64,000 nucleotides of DNA from Rhodovulum visakhapatnamense (GTDB lineage Bacteria; Pseudomonadota; Alphaproteobacteria; Rhodobacterales; Rhodobacteraceae), in NCBI RefSeq assembly GCF_004365965.1, contig NZ_SOEB01000015.1, positions 36,888-100,887 on the forward strand, read 5' to 3'. The position numbers and the translations under genes are program-made. The stretch's first letter is position 1; every line of letters starts with the position of its first letter. Shown one piece after another: positions 44,732 to 53,740 of the stretch. The notes beneath the pieces were generated by a model. The model had not been told where the DNA came from, did not search any database, and worked only from the letters and a program-made list of their open reading frames with translations.

Positions 44732-45817
44732 GTGATCCGTCTGGAAAAACGCCCCTCGCCGTCGCGCGCCTGGACCGCGGCGACGCCGGTTCTGGCGGTC
44801 GCACTGACCATGGTGGCGGGCGGCGTGCTATTCGCGATGCTGGGCAAGGACCCGGTCGCGGCGATCCGCATCATCTTCTGGGACCCATTGTTCAATGAAC
44901 AGTTCGCCAGCTACTCGCGCCCGCAGCTTCTGGTGAAGGCCGGGCCGCTGATCCTGATCGCCATCGGGCTGAGCCTCGGGTTTCGCGCGGGCATCTGGAA
45001 CATCGGCGCCGAGGGGCAATACATCATCGGCGCGCTTGCGGGCGCGGGCGTGGCGCTGGCCTTCTATCCGCTAGAGGCCTGGTTCGTCTTTCCGCTGATG
45101 GTGATCGCAGGCGGGCTTGGCGGCTGGGCCTGGGCAATGATCCCGGCGATCCTCAAGACCCGGTTCCGAACCAACGAGATCCTGGTGTCGCTTTTGCTGG
45201 TCTATGTGGCCGAGCAGATCCTGGCCGCGATGGCGCTGGGGACCATGCGCAACCCCGAGGGCGGCGGCTTTCCGGGCAGCCGCAACCTGCAGCAATACCC
45301 CGCCGCCGCCAATACCGAGCTGATCGCGAATAGCGGCATGCATTGGGGCGTGGTGGCGGCCTTCGTCTCGGTGATCGCGGCCTATGTCCTGCTGAACCGG
45401 CACATGCTGGGCTTTCAGATCCGGCTGACCGGGCAATCGCCCCGGGCCGCGCGCTTTGCCGGCGTCAATCCCAATGGGCTGATCGTCTTCTGCCTGGGCG
45501 CATCCGGCGCGCTGGCGGGACTGGCCGGGCTCTTCGAGGTCTCGGGCCCCGCGGGCCAGGTCTCGATCGACTTCAATCAGGGCTACGGCTTTACCGCGAT
45601 CATCGTGGCGTTCCTCGGGCGGCTGAACCCCGTGGGCATCCTGCTGGCGGGGCTGCTGATGGCGCTGACCTATATCGGCGGCGAGCTTGCGCAATTCATG
45701 CTGAACCTGCCCGCCGCCGCGATCCAGGCGTTTCAGGGGATGCTGTTGTTCTTCCTTCTGGGGCTCGACGTGCTGACCAATTACCGGCTCCGCTGGGGCA
45801 AGAGGGAGATCGCCTGA
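44732..45817 (+). CDS. Nucleoside/purine ABC transporter permease 1
   Basis: A 361-residue inner-membrane protein of the branched-chain/nucleoside permease family with about 8-9 hydrophobic helices. The N-terminus has a cytosolic tail (RLEKRPSPSRAW) before the first helix, followed by the family block LGFRAGIWNIGAEGQYIIGA and GVNPNGLIVFCLGASGALAGLAG for coupling. Start is GTG 44732, 12 nt after the ATPase stop with GTGAGGAGA between. It overlaps the second permease by 1 nt (TGATG). Confidence 0.9.
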   Translation: MIRLEKRPSPSRAWTAATPVLAVALTMVAGGVLFAMLGKDPVAAIRIIFWDPLFNEQFASYSRPQLLVKAGPLILIAIGLSLGFRAGIWNIGAEGQYIIGALAGAGVALAFYPLEAWFVFPLMVIAGGLGGWAWAMIPAILKTRFRTNEILVSLLLVYVAEQILAAMALGTMRNPEGGGFPGSRNLQQYPAAANTELIANSGMHWGVVAAFVSVIAAYVLLNRHMLGFQIRLTGQSPRAARFAGVNPNGLIVFCLGASGALAGLAGLFEVSGPAGQVSIDFNQGYGFTAIIVAFLGRLNPVGILLAGLLMALTYIGGELAQFMLNLPAAAIQAFQGMLLFFLLGLDVLTNYRLRWGKREIA

Positions 45818-46749
45818 TGGACCTGTCCGCCATCGACCCCGTCATCCTGATCGCCTCGCTGATGGTGGCCTCGACCCCGATCCTGCTGGCCGCGACCGGC
45901 GAGCTGATCGTCGAGAAATCGGGTGTGCTGAACCTGGGCGTCGAAGGGATGATGATCACCGGCGCGATCTGCGGCTTTGCCGCCTCGGTACAGACCGGCA
46001 GCCCCGCGCTGGGGTTTCTGGCCGCAATGGTCGGCGGCGCGGCGCTGTCGATGATCTTCGGGCTGCTGACCCAGGTGCTGATGTCGAACCAGGTTGCGAC
46101 GGGGCTGGCGCTGACGCTGTTCGGGCTGGGGCTGTCGGCGCTGATCGGTCAGGGCTATGCCGGGATGAAACCGCCGCCGACCCGGCCGCTCGACCTTGGG
46201 GTCCTGTCGGATCTGCCGGTGATCGGAAAGATCGTCTTTTCCCATGATGCGATGGTCTATGTCAGCCTCGCCCTCGTGGCGCTGGTCTGGGCCTTCCTGC
46301 GCTATACCCGCGCGGGCCTGATCCTGCGCGCGGTCGGCGAAAGCCACGAAGCCGCCCATGCGCTGGGCTACAAGGTGGTGCGCATCCGCCTGATGGCGAT
46401 CGGCTTCGGCGGTGCGATGGCGGGCCTGGGGGGCGCCTATCTGAGCCTCATCCGCGTGCCGCAATGGACCGAGGGCATGACCGCGGGCGCGGGCTGGATC
46501 GCGCTGGCGCTGGTGGTCTTCGCCTCCTGGCGGCCCTGGCGACTGCTGCTCGGGGCCTACCTTTTCGGCGGCATCACCGTGCTGCAGCTGAACCTGCAGG
46601 CTGCCGGTGTCGCGGTTCCGGCAGAGTTCTTGTCGGCCACGCCCTATCTGGTAACCATTCTGGTACTCGTGCTGATGTCGGCCGACCGCAGCCGGGCCGC
46701 CCTGCATGCGCCGGCCGATCTGGGCAAGACCTTCCACGCCTCGAGCTAG
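45817..46749 (+). CDS. Nucleoside/purine ABC transporter permease 2
   Basis: A 310-residue permease with about 8 membrane helices, paralogous to permease 1 and forming the expected heterodimer. It contains ATGELIVEKSGVLNLGVEGMM, the mark of this subfamily, and the coupling segment RAVGESHEAAHALGYKV. Start ATG 45817 shares one base with the previous stop (TGATG). It is followed by 61 nt and then the periplasmic binding protein gene. Confidence 0.9.
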   Translation: MDLSAIDPVILIASLMVASTPILLAATGELIVEKSGVLNLGVEGMMITGAICGFAASVQTGSPALGFLAAMVGGAALSMIFGLLTQVLMSNQVATGLALTLFGLGLSALIGQGYAGMKPPPTRPLDLGVLSDLPVIGKIVFSHDAMVYVSLALVALVWAFLRYTRAGLILRAVGESHEAAHALGYKVVRIRLMAIGFGGAMAGLGGAYLSLIRVPQWTEGMTAGAGWIALALVVFASWRPWRLLLGAYLFGGITVLQLNLQAAGVAVPAEFLSATPYLVTILVLVLMSADRSRAALHAPADLGKTFHASS

Positions 46750-46810
46750 AGGCGCGCGCAACCGACGGGGCCGCCACGCGCCCCGGATTCGTATCGGAGA
46801 CAGAGACCCC

Positions 46811-47884
46811 ATGAAACGCAGAACATTCCTTGCCACCAGTGCGCTGGCCCTCGGCCTTGCCGGAACCGCTTTCGCCCAGGACAAGGTCAAGGTCGGCTTC
46901 ATCTATGTCGGCCCCGTCAACGATGGCGGCTGGAGCCAGCACCACCACGAATCCGCGATGGTGATGAAAGAGCATTTCGGCGATGCCATCGACCTGGTGG
47001 AACAGGAAAGCGTGCCCGAGGGCGCCGATACCGAACGCGCACTGACCCAGATGGCGCTGTCGGGCTGCGACATCGTCTTCGCGACCTCCTTCGGCTTCAT
47101 GGACCCGACGATCAACGTGGCCAAGAAGTTCCCGAAGGTGAAGTTCGAACACGCCACCGGCTACAAGCGCGCCGAGAACGTCTCGACCTATTCGGCCCGG
47201 TTCTATGAAGGCCGCGCGGTGCAGGGCCTGCTGGCCGGCCGGATGACCCAGTCGAACGTGATCGGCTATATCGGGTCCTTCCCGATCCCCGAGGTGATCC
47301 GCGGCATCGACTCGGCCTTCATCCACGCCCGCAAGGTCAACCCCGACGTGCAGTTCAAGGTGGTCTGGGCCAATACCTGGTTCGACCCGGCCAAGGAGGC
47401 CGACGCGGCCACCGCGCTGATCAACCAGGGCGCCGACGTGATCCTGCAGCATACCGACTCGACAGCGCCCCATGCCGCCGCCGAGAAGGCGGGCAATGTC
47501 TATACCTTCGGTCAGGCCGCCGACATGGCCGAATACGCGCCGAAGCCCCGGATTTCCTCGATCATCGACAACTGGGCGCCCTATTACATCGAGCGCGTGC
47601 AGGCGGTCATCGACGGCACCTGGGAAAGCACCGACACCTGGGGCGGCATCGCCTCGGGCATGGTCAAGATCGGCGAGATTTCGGACGCGGTCCCGGCCGA
47701 AATCCGCGACGAGGCGCTGGCACTGGAAGAGTCGATCTCCAGCGGGGCTTATCACCCCTTCACCGGGCCGCTCAACAAGCAGGACGGCAGCGTCTGGCTG
47801 GCCGAGGGCGAAGTGGCCGACGACGGCACGCTTGCCGGTCTCAACTTCTACGTCGAAGGGCTGAGCGGCGAAGTCCCGAAATAA
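46811..47884 (+). CDS. BMP family periplasmic nucleoside-binding protein
   Basis: A 357-residue precursor with a signal peptide (RRTFLATSALALGLAGTAFA, cleavage before QDKVK) and the BMP/PnrA fold: VGFIYVGPVNDGGWSQHHHE at the mature N-terminus, FATSFGFMDP, FYEGRAVQGLLAG and GSFPIPEV. The family binds purine nucleosides in the cases known to me. Start ATG 46811 is set by the signal peptide; an upstream frame to 46706 is rejected. It closes the xdhABC-ABC-permeases unit, and a strong hairpin follows the stop at 47911-47934. Confidence 0.93.
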   Translation: MKRRTFLATSALALGLAGTAFAQDKVKVGFIYVGPVNDGGWSQHHHESAMVMKEHFGDAIDLVEQESVPEGADTERALTQMALSGCDIVFATSFGFMDPTINVAKKFPKVKFEHATGYKRAENVSTYSARFYEGRAVQGLLAGRMTQSNVIGYIGSFPIPEVIRGIDSAFIHARKVNPDVQFKVVWANTWFDPAKEADAATALINQGADVILQHTDSTAPHAAAEKAGNVYTFGQAADMAEYAPKPRISSIIDNWAPYYIERVQAVIDGTWESTDTWGGIASGMVKIGEISDAVPAEIRDEALALEESISSGAYHPFTGPLNKQDGSVWLAEGEVADDGTLAGLNFYVEGLSGEVPK

Positions 47885-48400
47885 CCCGGTCGTTCCCCGA
47901 CAGGTCGACGGAAGGGCCCGTGCGCGGGCCCTTCGCATGTCGAGGCCCCTCCAGCGCCAGCCCCCTCGCCGTGCCCCGGGACCAATCCGACGCCTGTGAC
48001 AACGGGCCTCGCATAATGTTTCAAAACCGCGTCCGAATCTGCTAGTTTCCCCAACGTAATTCATTTGTGGGGCCAGCCGTCCGGGGCGTCGAACCGGCGC
48101 GTTGGTCGGGATCTTCCCGCGCTTGCCCTCACCCCCAAAAAGGCATGTCCCGCGGGCGCCCGCCCGCAGACATGTGTGCTTTGTCCACGGACCGGGACCG
48201 CGGGCAACCGACCGAACTCTGAGGCGGCACTGCCTCCTGCGGCGCCGGTCCTCTGGCGGCCCGGAAGGGTGGTACCTGCCGGGCAGTCCGAGAGACATGC
48301 GCCCGCGCGCGGTTGCTGCATGACCGCGTGCACCCGCCGCCTCCGGAGCGGCGCGCGGCAGGGGTTTCCCTCTGCCGCGCGCTTGTGCTTATCTCGCGCC
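47885..48400. other. Intergenic region after the BMP gene
   Basis: 516 bases. It starts with the terminator hairpin at 47911-47934. The rest has no convincing gene: long frames on both strands are arginine- and proline-rich without family patterns. An AT-richer patch around 48010-48065 (ATAATGTTTCAAAACC and TAGTTTCCCC) is the likeliest promoter area for the oxidoreductase at 48401, which would leave a long leader of more than 300 nt. Confidence 0.5.
47911..47934 (+). terminator. Hairpin after the BMP gene
   Basis: GAAGGGCCCG and CGGGCCCTTC form a perfect 10-bp stem with loop TGCG, 26 nt past the stop. No U tract follows, but the stem strength suggests it ends or protects the xdh-transporter transcript. 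Confidence 0.6.
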
Positions 48401-49480
48401 ATGGATACGGATTTCATCGTCATCGGCGGCGGCATCGCCGGGGTATCGGTCGGGGCGCGGCTCGCACCTCTGGGCCGTGTCACGTTGCTCGAAACCGAAA
48501 AGGCGCTGGGCTATCATGCCTCGGGCCGCTCGGCCGCGCTGTTCGACGAATGCCTGGGCGCCCCCCCGATCGTCGCGCTGAACCGGGCCGGGCACAGCTA
48601 TCACCAGACCGCCGATGGCGGCGTGCTGTCGCCCCGGGGGCTGATGGTCGTGGGCCGTGCCGAAGACGGCGCCGCCTTCGAGGCCGACCGCCGCCACATG
48701 GACCTGCGCGCGCTGACGCCCGACGAAGCACAAGAGATCGTGCCGATCCTCGATCCCGCCCGCGTCGCCTTCGCCGGGATCACCGACCGTGCCTGGGACA
48801 TCGACACCGACCGGCTGCTGCAAGGCTTCGCCCGCCAGATCCGCAGCCAGGGCGGCCGGATCGAGACCGGGCGCCAGGTCACCGCCATCGTGCGGGTCGA
48901 AACCGGGTGGCAGGTCACCGCAGGCGGCGAGACCGTCGAGGGCCGCATCCTGATCAATGCCGCCGGCGCCTGGGTCGACGACGTCGCCCGGATGGCCGGG
49001 CTGGCCCCCTTGGGCTTTACCCCGATGCGCCGGTCGATGGCCCAGTTGCCTGCCCCTGCCGGGCAGGACCCGCGCCGCTGGCCGATGATCCTTGGCGCGG
49101 GCGAACGCTGGTACTGCAAGCCCGAGGCGGGCAAGCTTCTGGTGTCGCCCGCCGACGAAGACCCGATGGCGCCCCATGATGCCTTCGCCGACGACATGGT
49201 GCTGGCCGAGGGGCTGGCGCGCTACGAAGAGATGGTGACCGCACCGGTGACCCGGGTCGAAACCAGCTGGGCGGGCCTGCGCACCTTCGCGCCCGACCGC
49301 CTGCTGGTGATCGGCTTCGATCCGCGCGATCCGGCCTTCTTCTGGCATGCGGGCCAGGGCGGGGTCGGCATGCAGACCTCGCCCGCCGCCAGCGAACTGG
49401 CCGCCGACATCCTGGGCGGCCGCGCCTCGGAACTCCGGCGCATGCTCGAGGCCAGTTTCAGCCCGGCCCGGTTCTGCTGA
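48401..49480 (+). CDS. FAD-dependent amino-acid oxidase (DAO family)
   Basis: A 359-residue flavoprotein. The FAD-binding dinucleotide fold opens the protein (DFIVIGGGIAGVSVGARLA), with RSAALFDE, GAWVDDVARMAG and the C-terminal FAD contact FFWHAGQGGVGMQTSPAA. It belongs to the DAO family (D-amino acid or glycine oxidases and relatives); the substrate is not evident. ATG 48401 is chosen because it starts exactly at the first beta strand. The stop shares one base with the next gene (TGATG), so the two are coupled. Confidence 0.88.
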   Translation: MDTDFIVIGGGIAGVSVGARLAPLGRVTLLETEKALGYHASGRSAALFDECLGAPPIVALNRAGHSYHQTADGGVLSPRGLMVVGRAEDGAAFEADRRHMDLRALTPDEAQEIVPILDPARVAFAGITDRAWDIDTDRLLQGFARQIRSQGGRIETGRQVTAIVRVETGWQVTAGGETVEGRILINAAGAWVDDVARMAGLAPLGFTPMRRSMAQLPAPAGQDPRRWPMILGAGERWYCKPEAGKLLVSPADEDPMAPHDAFADDMVLAEGLARYEEMVTAPVTRVETSWAGLRTFAPDRLLVIGFDPRDPAFFWHAGQGGVGMQTSPAASELAADILGGRASELRRMLEASFSPARFC

Positions 49481-50139
49481 TGCCCCGGCGGCTGGACCTG
49501 CCCGACAGCGCCTCGGTCGCGACGCCGGGCATGGGCGGGCGGCTCAGCGCGCCCTCGGCCTTGCGCAACGCGGATGCGATCTGCGCGGTTCTTGAAACCC
49601 TGGCCCCGCCTCGCGGGCGCGTGCTGGAACTGGCCTCGGGCACCGGCGAACATGCGGTCCGCTTTGCAGCGCGCCTGCCCGGTCTCATCTGGCAGCCGAC
49701 CGAGATCGACCCGGCGCGCCGCGCCTCGATCGACGCCTGGGCGGCCGAGGCGGCGCTGCCGAACCTGCGCCCGGCGATCGCGCTCGATGCCTGCCAGCCG
49801 GGCTGGGGCGCGACCCATGCCGGGCAGGACCTGATCTTCGTCAGCAACATCCTGCATCTTGTCAGCGCGGCCGAGGCTGAAACCCTGATCGCCGAGGCCG
49901 CCCGGGCGCTGGCGCCGAAGGGCGTGCTGGCGATCTACGGGCCCTTCCTGCGTGAGACCGGCTTCGCCAGCCCCGGGGATGCCGCCTTCCATGCCAGCCT
50001 GACCGCCCAGGACGCCCGGATCGGCTACAAGCCGGTGGCCACGGTGACCGGCTGGGGCGTTGCCGCCGGATTGTTGCCTGAGGCACAGATTTCCATGCCG
50101 GCCAATAATCTGACGATAATTTTTCGCCAGCCCCTGTGA
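49480..50139 (+). CDS. DUF938 family SAM-dependent methyltransferase
   Basis: A 219-residue protein with the SAM motif LELASGTGEHAVRFA (motif I) near residue 47, an acidic residue after beta 2 (TEIDPARR) and DLIFVSNILHLVS as motif IV/post. It matches my memory of the DUF938 group; the substrate is unknown. It begins with its A as the last base of the preceding stop, so it is co-translated with the FAD oxidase and may act on the same compound. Confidence 0.86.
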   Translation: MPRRLDLPDSASVATPGMGGRLSAPSALRNADAICAVLETLAPPRGRVLELASGTGEHAVRFAARLPGLIWQPTEIDPARRASIDAWAAEAALPNLRPAIALDACQPGWGATHAGQDLIFVSNILHLVSAAEAETLIAEAARALAPKGVLAIYGPFLRETGFASPGDAAFHASLTAQDARIGYKPVATVTGWGVAAGLLPEAQISMPANNLTIIFRQPL

Positions 50140-50213
50140 ACGCGCAACGAAACCTATAATTAGGGCAAGGTAAAACGCATCTCCGACTCAGCTTCGGACC
50201 AAAGGAGACCGAT

Positions 50214-50570
50214 ATGGACTGGACCGCCAAACGCGATGGAACCAAGGACCAGCTGCGCCGCCTGAACAAGGCCATTCCCGAGCAAACCAAGGCCTTCGGC
50301 GCGCTCGGCAAGGCCGTCAAGGAAGGCGGCGAGCTTGACTTCAAGACCAAGGAATTCATCGCGCTCGGTATCGCGGTCACCCAGCGCTGCCAGGCCTGCA
50401 TCGTGCTGCACATGGAGGCCCTGGTGCGGGTCGGCGCGTCCCGCGAAGAGGTCGGCGACGTGCTGGCGATGGCGATCCAGATGGGCGGCGGGCCGGCCAT
50501 GATGTACGCGGCCGAAGCGATGGAATGCTACGACCAGCTGACCGAGGAAAAGGCAGCGGCCGCCGAATAG
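50214..50570 (+). CDS. AhpD-like carboxymuconolactone decarboxylase family protein
   Basis: A 118-residue all-helical protein with a redox CxxC (QRCQACI, Cys59 and Cys62) and a nearby His (VLHMEAL), the AhpD arrangement for peroxidase or disulfide reduction. Members that keep CxxC-(x)-H are usually thiol-disulfide or alkyl-hydroperoxidase partners rather than true decarboxylases. GGAGACCGAT precedes the start. It stands alone between the methyltransferase and an EF-hand gene; a symmetric hairpin follows at 50584-50601. Confidence 0.9.
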   Translation: MDWTAKRDGTKDQLRRLNKAIPEQTKAFGALGKAVKEGGELDFKTKEFIALGIAVTQRCQACIVLHMEALVRVGASREEVGDVLAMAIQMGGGPAMMYAAEAMECYDQLTEEKAAAAE

Positions 50571-50583
50571 GCCCAGGGGGCCG

Positions 50584-50601
50584 GGGCGCCTTAAGGCGCC
50601 C
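50584..50601 (+). terminator. Hairpin after the AhpD-like gene
   Basis: GGGCGCC TTAA GGCGCCC is a 7-bp stem with a TTAA loop, 14 nt past the stop; its core GGCGCCTTAAGGCGCC is a perfect 16-bp palindrome. There is no following U tract. Confidence 0.5.
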
Positions 50602-50673
50602 TGCCCCTGTTGCAGTTGCCGCAGGCCGCGGATGCGACTACCTCTTGGACACCGCGATCCAAGGAGTCCTCCG

Positions 50674-51117
50674 ATGCGCCGCCCCATCCGTTCCGCCCTT
50701 GCCCTTTCGGGCTTCGCCCTTGCCCTTGCCGCCGGGTCCGCAGGCGCGGACACCCAGCGCGCGCCCATACTCTACGAGAAATGGGACGCCGACCGCAGCG
50801 GCACCATCAACCGCCATGAACTGCAAAGCCAGGCCCGCCACATCTTCGCGGCCTTCGATACCAATGGCGACGGCCATCTCGACGCGACCGAAGCCGCGGC
50901 CTTCGACCGCGCCCGCGGCCCCTTGGCCTATTTCCGCGGCGAAGAGGCCTATGAGCGCAAGGTCGTCGTCAAGGGCCAGAAGCTGATGCGCAACGACCTC
51001 GACGGCAACGGGCGCATCGAGCTTTCGGAATTCCGGATGGCAGCCAATGAATGGCTCGCGATGCACGATCGCGACGGCGACGGGCGGCTCACGCTTTGGG
51101 ACGTGTCCGCCCGCTGA
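50674..51117 (+). CDS. Exported EF-hand calcium-binding protein
   Basis: A 147-residue protein with a signal peptide (ALALSGFALALAAGSAGA, likely cleaved before DTQRAP) and four EF-hand-like loops: DADRSGTINRHE, DTNGDGHLDATE, DLDGNGRIELSE and DRDGDGRLTLWD. The first three fit the 12-residue calcium loop well; the last ends in Asp. It should bind calcium in the periplasm or outside the cell. AAGGAG lies 9 nt before ATG 50674. The RTX protein at the left edge is another calcium-binding exported protein, though unlinked. Confidence 0.88.
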   Translation: MRRPIRSALALSGFALALAAGSAGADTQRAPILYEKWDADRSGTINRHELQSQARHIFAAFDTNGDGHLDATEAAAFDRARGPLAYFRGEEAYERKVVVKGQKLMRNDLDGNGRIELSEFRMAANEWLAMHDRDGDGRLTLWDVSAR

Positions 51118-51138
51118 CCGGTGGGGAAGGCGGGCGGC

Positions 51139-53628
51139 TCAGCCGTCCGCCCGGATCCGTGCATTCGTCGGGTCGTGGGGGCTGTCCTCGACCACCTCGG
51201 CGGTCCAGAGCGCGTCGAACATCCTGATGCTCAGCCGGGTGCCCGGCACCGCTAGCTCGGGCCGCACATAGCCCATGCCGATGGACTTGCCGAAGGCGAC
51301 CGACCAGCCGCCCGAGGTCAGCCGCCCGACCCGGGTCTCGCCATCGTAAAGCGCCTCGCGGCCCCAGGGATCGGCATCCTCCGGCCCGTCGATCAGCAGC
51401 GTGACGCATTTCGAGCGGAGGCCCTTGGCCTCCATCGCCGCCTTGCCGTGGAAGTCCTTCGACAGATCGACGAAACGGTCGAGCCCGGCCTCGAGCGGCG
51501 TGGCGTCGCGCCCCAGTTCGGTGCCGAAGGCGCGATAGCTTTTCTCCTGCCGCAGCCAGTTCTGCGCCCGCGCCCCCACCGGCTTCAGCCCATGCGCGGC
51601 GCCTGCCTCCATCAGCCGGTCGAACAGGTGGTTCTGCATCTCGATCGGGTGATGCAACTCCCATCCCAGCTCGCCGGTATAGGCCACGCGAAGCGCGTTG
51701 ACGGGGACCATACCCAGCTCGATCTGCCGCGCCGACAGCCAGGGGAAACGCTTGTTCGACAGCGCCGTCGCCGGATCGGCATCGCGGATCAGCCCGGCCA
51801 GGATCGCCCGCGCATTGGGTCCCGCCAGCGCGAAGACGCCATGGCGCGTGGTGACATCCTCGACGATCACCGGACCGAACTCGGCCGCCTTGTCCTCGGC
51901 CGCCTTCAGCAGGAAATCCTCGTCATAGGCGTGCCAAGCCCCGGCCGAGACCAGGTAATAGACATCCTCGGCCTGACGCACGATGGTGTATTCGGTCCTG
52001 ACCGTGCCCGCGACGCTGAGGGCATAGGTCAGGTTGACCCGACCCACCTTCGGCAGCTTGTTGCAGGTGAACCAGTCCAGGAAAGCCGTCGCCCCGGGGC
52101 CGCGCACGACATGCTTGGCGAAGGCGGTGGCGTCGATCAGCCCGGCCGTCTCGCGGATCGCCCGCGCCTCGGCCTCGGCATATTGCCACCAGCCGCCGCG
52201 CCGGAAACTGCGCGCGGCATGGTCGTCAAAGCCCTCGGGGGCGAAATAGTTCGGCCGCTCCCAGCCATTCACCTGGCCAAACTGCGCGCCCAGCGCCTTC
52301 ATCCGGTCATAGCAGGGCGCGGCTCTCAGCGGCCGGGCGGCCGGGCGTTCCTCGTCGGGATGGTGCAGGATATAGACATGCTCATAGGCCTCTTCGTTCT
52401 TGGCCACGGCATAATCGGTCGTCATCCAGGACCCGTAGCGCCGGGGGTCGAGCGCGCCCATGTCGATCTCGGCCTCGCCCTCGGTCATGAGCTGGGCAAG
52501 GTAATGGCCCGACCCGCCCGCGGCGGTGATCCCGAAGGAAAAACCCTCGGCCAGCCACATGTTCCTTAGCCCCGGCGCCGGCCCCAACAGCGGGTTGCCA
52601 TCGGGCGTATAGCAGATCGGGCCGTTGAAATCGTCCTTCAGCCCCACCGTCTCCGAACTGGGCAGCCGGTGGATCATCGACATGTATTCCTCCTCGATCC
52701 GGTCCAGATCGAGCGGGAACAGATCGGCGCGGAAGCTGTCGGGGCAGCCATAGGCGAACCGCGCGGGCGCGTTCCGTTCATAGGGGCCGAGGATCCAGCC
52801 GCCGCGTTCCTCGCGCACATACCATTTGGCGTCGGCATCGCGCAGGACCGGGTGTTCGGGATTGCCGGCCTTGCGCCATGCGACCAGCTCCGGGTCGGGT
52901 TCGGTCACGATATATTGGTGCTCGACCGGAATCGCCGGGATCTTGAGGCCCAGGAGCCGCGCCGTGCGCTGCGCGTGGTTGCCGGTGGCGGTGACCACAT
53001 GTTCGGCGGTGATGACGGTCTGTTCCTCGGTCGGCACGAGGTTGCCGCCCTTTTCGGCCATCTTCGTGACCGTCACCCGCCATTCGGACCCGGTCCAGTC
53101 GTAGGCGTTGACCTGCCATTTCCGCTCGATCACCGCGCCGAGCTGCCGCGCGCCCTTGGCCATGGCCTGGGTCACGTCGGCCGGATTGATGTAGCCGTCG
53201 GTCGGATGGTAGATCGCACCGATCAGATCGTCGCAGCGCATCAGCGGCCAACGCTCTTTCAGCTGCGCCGGGCTCAGCCATTCATAGGGCACGCCACAGG
53301 TCTCGGCCGTGGTGGCATAGAGCCTGTATTCGTCCATCCGCGCCTGGGTCTGCGCCATGCGCAGGTTGCCCACCACGCTGAAGCCGGGGTTCAGCCCGGT
53401 CTCGACCTCGAGCGTCTTGTAGAACTTGATCGAGTAGTCGTGGATATGGGTCGTCGCGAAGGACATGTTGAAATAGGGCAAAAGCCCCGCCGCATGCCAG
53501 GTCGAGCCCGAGGTCAGTTCGTCCCGCTCCAACAGCAGGGTGTCCCAGCCCGCCCTGGCCAGATGATATGCGATCGAAGTGCCGACGGCGCCACCGCCGA
53601 CCACCAGGGCTTTGACATGAGTCTTCAT
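51139..53628 (-). CDS. FAD-dependent dimethylglycine/sarcosine dehydrogenase-like protein with GcvT domain
   Basis: An 829-residue fusion. Residues 1-370 are an FAD-binding DAO domain (VVGGGAVGTSIAYHLARAG, then TSGSTWHAAGLLPYF with the covalent-flavin-type His-Ala-Ala-Gly). A linker domain follows, and residues 430-829 are an aminomethyltransferase (GcvT) fold that binds tetrahydrofolate (LTSGGWSVAFGKSIGMGYV near the end). Such enzymes demethylate dimethylglycine or sarcosine and pass the methyl group to folate. It supports glycine betaine use with glyA elsewhere in the window. The exact substrate (dimethylglycine, sarcosine or another methylamine) is unproven. Confidence 0.9.
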   Translation of the reverse strand: MKTHVKALVVGGGAVGTSIAYHLARAGWDTLLLERDELTSGSTWHAAGLLPYFNMSFATTHIHDYSIKFYKTLEVETGLNPGFSVVGNLRMAQTQARMDEYRLYATTAETCGVPYEWLSPAQLKERWPLMRCDDLIGAIYHPTDGYINPADVTQAMAKGARQLGAVIERKWQVNAYDWTGSEWRVTVTKMAEKGGNLVPTEEQTVITAEHVVTATGNHAQRTARLLGLKIPAIPVEHQYIVTEPDPELVAWRKAGNPEHPVLRDADAKWYVREERGGWILGPYERNAPARFAYGCPDSFRADLFPLDLDRIEEEYMSMIHRLPSSETVGLKDDFNGPICYTPDGNPLLGPAPGLRNMWLAEGFSFGITAAGGSGHYLAQLMTEGEAEIDMGALDPRRYGSWMTTDYAVAKNEEAYEHVYILHHPDEERPAARPLRAAPCYDRMKALGAQFGQVNGWERPNYFAPEGFDDHAARSFRRGGWWQYAEAEARAIRETAGLIDATAFAKHVVRGPGATAFLDWFTCNKLPKVGRVNLTYALSVAGTVRTEYTIVRQAEDVYYLVSAGAWHAYDEDFLLKAAEDKAAEFGPVIVEDVTTRHGVFALAGPNARAILAGLIRDADPATALSNKRFPWLSARQIELGMVPVNALRVAYTGELGWELHHPIEMQNHLFDRLMEAGAAHGLKPVGARAQNWLRQEKSYRAFGTELGRDATPLEAGLDRFVDLSKDFHGKAAMEAKGLRSKCVTLLIDGPEDADPWGREALYDGETRVGRLTSGGWSVAFGKSIGMGYVRPELAVPGTRLSIRMFDALWTAEVVEDSPHDPTNARIRADG

Positions 53629-53740
53629 CGGCCTTCACTCCTGCTTGCCGCTCGTTTCCCCCAGTTAGGCAGGATTCGGTCGGCGCGGCGGGGGCCATCC
53701 GACCCGAAATGGACGGAAACCGACGCGGGGCTGCGCGCGC

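Noticed and set aside
48061..48483. Minus-strand frame in the gap upstream of the FAD oxidase
   Set aside because: Arg- and Pro-rich with no homology pattern or ribosome site; probably chance in GC-rich DNA.
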